Positions 58,215 to 64,000 of a stretch of DNA of 64,000 nt are shown here, piece by piece. Position 1 is the stretch's first letter, and the number at the start of each line of letters is the position of its first letter. The notes beneath the pieces were generated by a model. The model was not told the origin of the DNA and ran no database searches. It was given only the letters and a program-made list of their open reading frames with translations. The stretch is taken from NCBI RefSeq assembly GCF_000719955.1, contig NZ_JOII01000004.1, forward strand, positions 310,001-374,000, written 5' to 3'. The position numbers were made by a program, and so were the translations under genes. The DNA is from Streptomyces albidoflavus. GTDB lineage: Bacteria; Actinomycetota; Actinomycetes; Streptomycetales; Streptomycetaceae.

Positions 58215-58913
58215 ATGGCGAACGTGACCGAGGCCGCACTCCCGGCGGTCGTCTTCGATCTGGACGGCACGCTGGTGGACAGCGAGCCGAACTACTTCGA
58301 GGCGGGCCGGGCCCTCCTGGAGGAGCACGGCGTGCCCGGCTTCACCTGGGCCGACCACGAGCGGTACATCGGGGTCAGCACCCGGGAGACGCTCGCCGAC
58401 TGGCGGCGGCTGTACGGGCTCGGCGCCTCCCTGGACGCGCTGGCGGAGCAGCTGGACGACCGCTACCTCGCGCTGGCCCGGGCCGGCACGCCGGTCTTCG
58501 AGCAGATGGCGCTGCTGGTGGAGCGACTGCACCGGGCCGGGGTGCCGATGGCGGTCGCCTCCGGCTCCTCCGGCTCCGCGATCACCGCCGTCCTCACCGG
58601 CACCGGCCTCGACGACCTGCTCGGCCCCGCCGTCTCCGCCGAGGAGGTGCCCCGCGGCAAGCCCGCCCCGGACGTCTTCCTGGAGGCGGCCCGGCGGCTG
58701 GGCGCGGCCCCCGTCGACTGCGTGGTGGTCGAGGACGCGGAACCGGGCGTGGCGGCGGCGCTGGCGGCCCGGATGCGCTGCGTCGCGGTGCCCTCGGTGC
58801 CGCCCGCCGCCGACGACCCGGTCTTCTCGGCGGCCGGCCTCCTCTTCCCCGACGGCCAGCCCTCGTTCCGCGCTGCGGAGACATACGACTGGATCATGCG
58901 GGTCCCGGCCTGA
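58215..58913 (+). CDS. HAD-superfamily phosphatase/phosphomutase (beta-PGM-like)
   Basis: The 232-residue protein has complete HAD motifs: VVFDLDGTLVDSEP (motif I with both Asp), VASGSSGSA (motif II), GKPAPDVFLEAARRLG (motif III Lys) and VVVEDAEPGVAAALAA (motif IV). The helical cap is of C1 type, as in beta-phosphoglucomutase and phosphoglycolate phosphatase. It would act on a sugar phosphate. ATG at 58215 may be leaderless, since CATGCT lies 6 nt upstream. It ends 34 bp from the convergent MFS gene. Confidence 0.88.
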   Translation: MANVTEAALPAVVFDLDGTLVDSEPNYFEAGRALLEEHGVPGFTWADHERYIGVSTRETLADWRRLYGLGASLDALAEQLDDRYLALARAGTPVFEQMALLVERLHRAGVPMAVASGSSGSAITAVLTGTGLDDLLGPAVSAEEVPRGKPAPDVFLEAARRLGAAPVDCVVVEDAEPGVAAALAARMRCVAVPSVPPAADDPVFSAAGLLFPDGQPSFRAAETYDWIMRVPA

Positions 58914-58947
58914 GCCACGGCGCGGGGGCGGACCGGCCCGGCGGGTC

Positions 58948-60216
58948 TCACCGTCCCGGCGCGGACGGGGCGTCTCCGGGCTCGCAGTGCGTGGGGTGCG
59001 CGGGCTCCGGGAGGTGGACCTTGGCGGCCTCCGTCGCCTCGTACCGGTAGGGGCCGAGGCCCTGGAAGAGGGCAGCGCAGATCAGGCAGGCGGCGGCCAG
59101 GGCCAGCATCGCCGGGGCGTAGGAGCCGTGGCTCTCGCGGCTGACGCCGACGGCGGTGGCGGCCACCGCGCCGCCGATCTGGAAGACGGAGAAGGCGACG
59201 CCGTAGATCCGGCCGAAGGCGCGGCGCCCGAAGTAGCGGGGCACCAGGTAGCTGAGGACGTCGAACTCGGCGCCGATCAGCATCCCGGCCAGCGCCGCCG
59301 CGAGCAGGGCCGCCGGGAGGCCGGGCCCCGAGGCGAAGAGCAGGACCGCCACGACGCCGCCGAGGAGGTGCACCGTCATGACCCGGGCCACCGTGAAGCG
59401 GTCCAGCAGCCAGCCGGTCACGATCCTGGCGGCGACCAGGGCGAGGCCGAGGGCGACCGGCACCAGGTTGGCGGTGCTCGGGGCGATGCCCGCGTCGAGC
59501 AGCAGCGGGATCTGGTGGACGATGACGCCGGTGCCGACCGCGCCGAGCAGCAGGAAGGCGGCGAGGACGAGCCAGAACGGGCGGCGGGTCGCGGCGGTGC
59601 GCAGGGTGTCGCCGTCCGTCGCGACGCGGGCCGCACGCGGACCCGGTTCGGCCAGGAGGAAGAGGGCGACCGGGAAGGCGGCCAGCGCGACCGCCGCCAG
59701 TCCGAGGAAGGCGGTCCGCCAGCCGAAGGCGCCGATCAGCGCCCCGGTGAGGACGGGGACGAGGACGGTCCCGACGCCGATGCCGGAGTTGGCGATCCCC
59801 AGGGCCAGGCCCAGCCTGCGGTCGAACCAGCCCGCGGTGACGCGGAGGTAGGAGACCGGCCACAGGCCCGTACCGCAGAGCGGGATCAGCACCCAGCCCA
59901 GGTGGAACAGGAGCAGGCTGTCGGGGAGCCGGGCCATCGCCGCGAGCGAGAGCGCGAAGAGCGGGGCGCTGCACAGGATCACCCGGCGCCCGCCGAACCG
60001 GTCGACCAGCATCCCCTGCACGGGCGAGACGACGACGATGGTGAGGCTGAGCAGGGACGCGCCGACGCCGATCGCGGGCACCGGCCACCCGAACTCCTGG
60101 TGGAGCGGGGCGATGAACATCCCGAAGGTCATCACCGCGAGCACGCTGGGCCCGCAGGCGAGGCCGAGGGCCGAGGCGACCGCCGTACGCCACCCCGCCG
60201 CCTTCTCCGTCCGCAT
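58948..60216 (-). CDS. OFA/monocarboxylate-type MFS transporter
   Basis: The 422-residue, 12-helix MFS protein has FGMFIAPLHQEFGWPVPAIGVGASL near the start, LVDRFGGRRVILCSAPLF (motif A), and GIYGVAFSVFQIGGAVAATAVG-like symmetry in the second half, resembling the oxalate/formate and monocarboxylate group. ATG at 60216 has GAGGAGGA upstream. It follows the siderophore-uptake genes on the same strand after 163 bp and might export a siderophore or organic acid, but that is inference. Confidence 0.82.
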   Translation of the reverse strand: MRTEKAAGWRTAVASALGLACGPSVLAVMTFGMFIAPLHQEFGWPVPAIGVGASLLSLTIVVVSPVQGMLVDRFGGRRVILCSAPLFALSLAAMARLPDSLLLFHLGWVLIPLCGTGLWPVSYLRVTAGWFDRRLGLALGIANSGIGVGTVLVPVLTGALIGAFGWRTAFLGLAAVALAAFPVALFLLAEPGPRAARVATDGDTLRTAATRRPFWLVLAAFLLLGAVGTGVIVHQIPLLLDAGIAPSTANLVPVALGLALVAARIVTGWLLDRFTVARVMTVHLLGGVVAVLLFASGPGLPAALLAAALAGMLIGAEFDVLSYLVPRYFGRRAFGRIYGVAFSVFQIGGAVAATAVGVSRESHGSYAPAMLALAAACLICAALFQGLGPYRYEATEAAKVHLPEPAHPTHCEPGDAPSAPGR

Positions 60217-60368
60217 GGGCCGTCCTCCTCCGCGCCGGGTGGCGGACTCCGGCCCGCCCGGAGACGCCGAGCAGATCTTGGCCCCGGCGGCGCCCGGCGC
60301 GCCGGGGAACACGCTGCCGGTCCCCCGTACGTGGCCCCTCCCGCCCCTCAGCTGACACGCGGGAGGAA

Positions 60369-60392
60369 CGGCCGCTCCCTCACGGGCGGCCG
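60369..60392 (-). terminator. Hairpin at the end of the C39-like gene
   Basis: CGGCCGC (60369-60375) pairs perfectly with GCGGCCG (60386-60392). It includes the stop codon of the C39-like gene. Confidence 0.5.
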
Positions 60393-61438
60393 AGAATCAC
60401 GGCGCCGTGGAGGCCGTCGGCGGAGAAGGCCGACATCGCGTCGAGTTCGGCGTCGGCGACGGGCAGGAGGTGGGCGTCGACCCAGCTCTCCCCCCGTTCG
60501 GCGCCGGTCCACGGGTCCTCGATGACCAGGGCGCCCGGTACGGCCCCGTGGCAGAGCACCCAGTGGGGCACGTCGAATCCCTGCATCCTGGTGAGCGAGA
60601 CGAGGAGCAGCACCCGCTCGCCCCGCCCAACGGCCTCGCGGATCTCGCCGGCGGTCAGGGGACGTGGGTCGACGGGGACGCCGGTGCGGGCGGCGTCCTC
60701 GCGGGACATGCGCTGGAGGTCGGCGCGCCACTCCTGTTCGCTCTGCGGGTGGTGGCCGACGAGGACGGGCCCGTCCGTGTCGAGGCGGACCTCCACGGGG
60801 CAGGAGGGCCAGGCGCGCCGCACGGCCACCCCCAGTCCGACCGGTTCGCAGACGGGGAAGTTGGTGGCCTCGCGCCAGAGCGTCAGCTCGGCCCGCCGGT
60901 CGAGCGCCTCCGGCTCCAGCACTCCCGCGTGGGCCTGCGCCACCAGCGCGGTGACGGCGCCGCAGGTGAAGTGGGTGGTCTGGCCGTAGTAGGGGGGCTC
61001 GGCCACGGCACCGTCGTGCAGCAGGCGCACGTATCCGGTCTCCGGCCCGGCCTGCTCGCGCGTGACGGGAGGGCGGAGCGGGGTGAAGCCGGCCGCGGCG
61101 GCCTGCTCCGGCGTGGCCGTCCACCCCTCCCACTTGACCTGGGCGAGCCCCCGGCGGCGGGCGTGGGCCACGACGGCCTCGACGGCCGCCGGTACGTCGC
61201 CGACCGCGTCGACGATCTTCAGGTAGGAGGTGTGCGGGCGCGCCGACACGAGCGCGGCCGCCTTCCACTCCCCGTCGTCGCCGGGTACGCCCACCAGGTG
61301 CGGGGCGTGGGCGGAACGGTCGACGGTGTGCCAGCGCTCCGGTACCGCTCCCCCGAGCTTCGCCGGCACGGCCGGCGGGGCGTCGGGCGTGAAGGGGACG
61401 ACGACGCTCCGCACGGTCGTTTCCTGCGGGGAAGGCAT
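60380..61438 (-). CDS. GNAT-like / C39-peptidase-like hybrid protein
   Basis: The 352-residue protein has two parts. Residues 30-145 resemble a degenerate GNAT fold (SYLKIVDAVGDVPAAVEAVVAHARRRGLAQVKWEGW, later GFTPLRPP). Residues 150-350 resemble the C39-like papain fold: Cys159 in HFTCGAVTALVAQ, His292 in DVPHWVLCHG and Asp308 in IEDPWTG could form a Cys-His-Asp set. There is no signal peptide, so it is cytosolic. ATG at 61438 follows AGGAG. It is the third gene of a siderophore-uptake operon (binding protein, FecCD, then this), which suggests a role in releasing iron by cleaving or modifying the siderophore; that is inference. Confidence 0.72.
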   Translation of the reverse strand: MPSPQETTVRSVVVPFTPDAPPAVPAKLGGAVPERWHTVDRSAHAPHLVGVPGDDGEWKAAALVSARPHTSYLKIVDAVGDVPAAVEAVVAHARRRGLAQVKWEGWTATPEQAAAAGFTPLRPPVTREQAGPETGYVRLLHDGAVAEPPYYGQTTHFTCGAVTALVAQAHAGVLEPEALDRRAELTLWREATNFPVCEPVGLGVAVRRAWPSCPVEVRLDTDGPVLVGHHPQSEQEWRADLQRMSREDAARTGVPVDPRPLTAGEIREAVGRGERVLLLVSLTRMQGFDVPHWVLCHGAVPGALVIEDPWTGAERGESWVDAHLLPVADAELDAMSAFSADGLHGAVILGRP

Positions 61439-61476
61439 GGCGGGACTCCTGACGGGACGAAGGGGACGGGAGGGGG

Positions 61477-63576
61477 TCACGCGCGGGACCGCCGGAGCAC
61501 CCAGACGAAGTACGGGGCGCCGACCAGGGCGATCATCAGGCCCGCGGGCAGCTGGGCGGGGGCGACGAGGGTACGGCCGAGGGTGTCGGCGACACAGACC
61601 AGCACGGCGCCGAGGAGCATCGCGACCGGGATCGAGCGGCCGTGGCGGGCGCCCACCAGGGCGCGGGCGAGGTGCGGGGCGACGAGCCCCACGAAGCCGA
61701 CCACACCGACCGCGACCACGCTGACCGCCGCGAGCACCGCCGCGACGGCCAGGGCGGCCACCCGCGTCCGCTCCACCTTGACGCCGACGATGCGCGGGGT
61801 GTCCTCGTCGACGGCGAGCAGGTCGAGCCGGGACCGCATGGCCAGCAGCAGGGGCAGGGCCAGCGCCAGGGCGACGGCGACCGGGACGACGTCGGGCAGG
61901 GTGCGTCCGTAGGTGGTGCCGGAGAGCCAGGTGAAGATCCGGGGCGTGTTGTACGGGTCGGCGCGCAGCAGGAGGAAGGTGGTGACGGAGCTGAGGCCGT
62001 AGCCGCAGCCGATGCCGATCAGCACGAACCGGTCCGGCAGGAAGCCGCCGCGCCAGGCCAGCAGGGCGATCACCGCGAAGGTGGCGAGCCCCGCCGCGAC
62101 CGCGACCATGATGAGCACCGGGCGTCCGCCGGGCAGGCCCGAGGTGACGACGGCCGCCGCGCCCAGCCCGGCGCCGGCGGTGATGCCGAGGACGCCCGGT
62201 TCGGCGAGGGGGTTGCGGACGGCGCCCTGCACGACGCAGCCGGCGAGGCCGAGGGCGGCGCCGGCGAGGACGGCGGCGAGGACGCGCGGGACCCGGTCGT
62301 CGAGGGCCTGCCCGATCAGCTCCGGGGCGGTTCCACCGAGCCAGAGCGCGAGGTCCCCGGTCCGCAGCCAGAGGCTGCCCGCCAGGACGGCGACGAGGGC
62401 CGCCCCGGCGAGGACCACGACCGAGCCCGCCACCACGAGGAGGAAGCCGCGGCGGGAGCGGGCGGCGACCTTGGCGGCGGGCGGCTGCCGGACCTGTCCG
62501 GTGTCGCGCAGGCGCAGCGCGAGGACGACGATGACCACGGCGCCGAGCAGGGCGGTGGGCACGCCGGTGGGGATGGCGGCGGCCCCGTCCGCGCCCTGGA
62601 CGGCGCGCAGGACCGCGTCCGCGAGCAGGATGAGCAGGGCGCCGAGGAGTCCGGCGGCGGGCACCAGCAGCAGGTGGCGGCTGAGCGCGTGGACCCGCCC
62701 GGCGATGAGGCGGGCGAGGACGGGGGCGCCGAGGCCGACGAAGGAGATCGGCCCGGCGAGGGTGACCGCCGTGCCCGTCAGCAGGACCGCGCAGACCACC
62801 GCGACCACCCGGGTGGTCCGGATCGGCACGCCGAGGGTGGACGCGGCGTCGTCGCCGAGGTTCATCACGTCCAGCCGCCGGGAGAGGGCCAGCGCCACGC
62901 AGACCACGGCGGCGATCAGCGGGAAGGCCCGCAGGGAGGCGTCGATGTTCAGCTGGGCGAGCGAGCCGCTGCCCCAGGCGAAGAGCCCGGTGGTGTTCTG
63001 GTTGAACAGGATGAGCAGCATGCCGGTGGCCGCGTCCAGGGCCATCGCGATCGCCGATCCGGCGAGGACGAGGCGGGTCCCGGTGGTGCCCGCCGCGCGC
63101 CCGGCGACGAGCAGGACGAGGGCGGCGGCGACCAGGCCGCCGGCGAAGGCGGCGGCGCCGGAGGCCCAGAGCGGGACGGCGAGGCCGAAGGCGGCGACGA
63201 GCGTCAGCGTGAAGTAGGCCCCGGCGGTGACCGCGAGGGTGTCGGGCGAGGCGAGCGCGTTGCGCGTGACGGACTGGAGCAGCGCGCCGGCGCAGCCGAG
63301 CCCGAAGCCCACCGCGACGCCCGCGAACAGGCGGGGCAGGCGCGAGCCGGTGAAGATCTCGCCGACCGGTGCCCCGCCGGTGTGCTGTTCGCCGAGGAGG
63401 TGTCCCAGCAGGTCGCCGAAGCCGACGCCCGAGGTGCCCTGCGTCAGGTGCCACAGGCCGACCAGGACGGTGGCGAGGGCGAGGACGGCGAGGACGGCCA
63501 CCCCGGCGGGGCCGCCGCCGCGCTCGGTGCGCGGCGCCGGCCCCGTCACGGGTGCCGTGGTCGGTGCTGTGCTCAC
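61477..63576 (-). CDS. Fused double FecCD iron-siderophore permease
   Basis: The 699-residue membrane protein contains two complete FecCD domains in tandem (about residues 35-340 and 380-695), each with about nine to ten helices. Both have the family signatures: LPRLFAGVAVGFGLGCAGALLQSVTRNALASPD and VPRVLAAVLAGAALGLAGCVVQGAVRNPLAEPG. Each also has an FVGL-type coupling loop (ISFVGLGAPVLARLI and VGFVGLVAPHLARAL). Thus one gene supplies both permease halves. The GTG at 63576 overlaps the binding-protein stop (GTGA). No ATPase gene is seen in the window; it must be supplied elsewhere. Confidence 0.93.
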   Translation of the reverse strand: MSTAPTTAPVTGPAPRTERGGGPAGVAVLAVLALATVLVGLWHLTQGTSGVGFGDLLGHLLGEQHTGGAPVGEIFTGSRLPRLFAGVAVGFGLGCAGALLQSVTRNALASPDTLAVTAGAYFTLTLVAAFGLAVPLWASGAAAFAGGLVAAALVLLVAGRAAGTTGTRLVLAGSAIAMALDAATGMLLILFNQNTTGLFAWGSGSLAQLNIDASLRAFPLIAAVVCVALALSRRLDVMNLGDDAASTLGVPIRTTRVVAVVCAVLLTGTAVTLAGPISFVGLGAPVLARLIAGRVHALSRHLLLVPAAGLLGALLILLADAVLRAVQGADGAAAIPTGVPTALLGAVVIVVLALRLRDTGQVRQPPAAKVAARSRRGFLLVVAGSVVVLAGAALVAVLAGSLWLRTGDLALWLGGTAPELIGQALDDRVPRVLAAVLAGAALGLAGCVVQGAVRNPLAEPGVLGITAGAGLGAAAVVTSGLPGGRPVLIMVAVAAGLATFAVIALLAWRGGFLPDRFVLIGIGCGYGLSSVTTFLLLRADPYNTPRIFTWLSGTTYGRTLPDVVPVAVALALALPLLLAMRSRLDLLAVDEDTPRIVGVKVERTRVAALAVAAVLAAVSVVAVGVVGFVGLVAPHLARALVGARHGRSIPVAMLLGAVLVCVADTLGRTLVAPAQLPAGLMIALVGAPYFVWVLRRSRA

Positions 63577-64000
63577 TTCTTGTCGAGGACGTCGACGTAC
63601 GCGTCGATCGCCTGGGCGCACGAGCGGGGGCCGCCGGCGCCCCAGACCCGGGCGGGGAAGGCGTGGGCGCGGCCTTCCTTGACGGCCGGGATGCTCTTCC
63701 AGATCGGGTTCTTGCCGAGCGCCTCGACGTAGCCGCCGGCACCTTCGTCGTTGGCGTAGAAGAGGTTGGCGTCACCGACGGCGGCAAGGCCCTCGACGTC
63801 GGTCTGGGCGAGGCCGTAGGAGGGGTCGACGCCGCCGTCGCCGTGGTCCTTGTTGACCTTGGCGTCCCAGGCGGGCTTCATACCGAGTTCCTTGCCTATC
63901 TCGGTGAAGAGGGCGCCGTCGCTGTAGGGGCGGATGGTGAGGTTGCCGCCCTGGAGCCAGCCGTCGAAGAAGAGGAAGTCGTTGGTGGGCAGGTCGGCGT
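63573..64000 (-). CDS. Iron-siderophore ABC transporter substrate-binding protein (5' end outside window)
   Basis: The last 141 residues are visible. FFDGWLQGGNL, FTEIGKELGMKPAWDAKV and GLAAVGDANLFYANDE with WKSIPAVKEGRAHAFPARVWGAGGPRSCAQAIDAYVDVL match the C-terminal lobe of FecB/FhuD-type binding proteins. It would be an exported lipoprotein, but its signal lies beyond the edge. Its stop overlaps the start of the fused FecCD gene (GTGA), so they are coupled in translation. Confidence 0.88.
   Translation of the reverse strand, partial: ADLPTNDFLFFDGWLQGGNLTIRPYSDGALFTEIGKELGMKPAWDAKVNKDHGDGGVDPSYGLAQTDVEGLAAVGDANLFYANDEGAGGYVEALGKNPIWKSIPAVKEGRAHAFPARVWGAGGPRSCAQAIDAYVDVLDKK

Noticed and set aside
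1..64000. CRISPR arrays, insertion sequences, phage genes, tRNA or rRNA genes, replication origin
   Set aside because: I looked for regular repeats, transposase or integrase motifs, terminal inverted repeats, and tRNA/rRNA hallmarks and found none.
61477..64000. Iron-box (DmdR/IdeR) operator for the siderophore operon
   Set aside because: The promoter of this minus-strand operon lies beyond the right edge; nothing matching TTAGGTTAGGCTAACCTAA-like dyads was seen inside the window.

Overview
The window is high-GC chromosomal DNA of a Streptomyces-type actinomycete. Evidence: very strong third-position GC, frequent GTG/TTG starts, TAN3T -10 boxes placed 6-8 nt before start codons (leaderless genes), and an order of core genes (etfB-etfA, flavin reductase, thioredoxin, acyltransferase, threonine aldolase-SDR-DUF6421, GDPD, ung, GlcNAc-type kinase) that I know from Streptomyces chromosomes. 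I see no insertion sequence, prophage, integrase, tRNA, rRNA or CRISPR. It reads as core/conserved-arm chromosome with a few accessory-looking cassettes.

Left third (1-34 kb): a PLP-dependent dehydratase (cut by the window edge), a TmrB-like/Nudix fusion with a damaged P-loop, and a ROK sugar kinase divergent from a LacI regulator that share a palindromic operator. Then come a DUF6986 aldolase-like protein, the electron-transfer flavoprotein genes, a flavin reductase, a thioredoxin and a PlsC acyltransferase. An overlapping operon follows: DUF6421, SDR, threonine aldolase. Next are GDPD, GNAT and VOC proteins, a MarR-FUSC exporter operon, a DUF5134-M56 membrane protease pair, a PAP2 phosphatase, HAD and DUF2630 proteins, and a divergent LVIVD-repeat/DUF305 secreted pair. 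The section ends with an NCS2 permease, an ArsR/old-yellow-enzyme divergent pair, uracil-DNA glycosylase, an N-acetylglucosamine-type kinase, a CbiX-like protein and a lactonase.

Middle (34.5-54.7 kb): a small membrane protein and a giant CtpI-like P-type ATPase, followed by what looks like a stress/redox island. It holds Hsp20 translationally coupled to glutamate decarboxylase, an FdhF/YdeP-type molybdoenzyme, a FUSC transporter, and the molybdenum-cofactor operon moaA-moeA-moaE. A second YdeP-type molybdoenzyme follows with an MFS transporter, an unusually short FdhD and a LysR regulator. Glutamate decarboxylase, a chaperone and YdeP together recall the acid-resistance genes of enterobacteria. 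The Moco genes would supply the cofactor for the two molybdoenzymes. That functional link is inference.

Right end (54.7-64 kb): an orphan protein, a DUF1345 membrane protein, a third FUSC transporter, an Lrp/AsnC regulator, a HAD phosphatase, and an iron-siderophore uptake operon. Reading right to left, that operon is substrate-binding protein (cut by the edge), a fused double FecCD permease, a GNAT/C39-peptidase-like hybrid, and an OFA-type MFS transporter.
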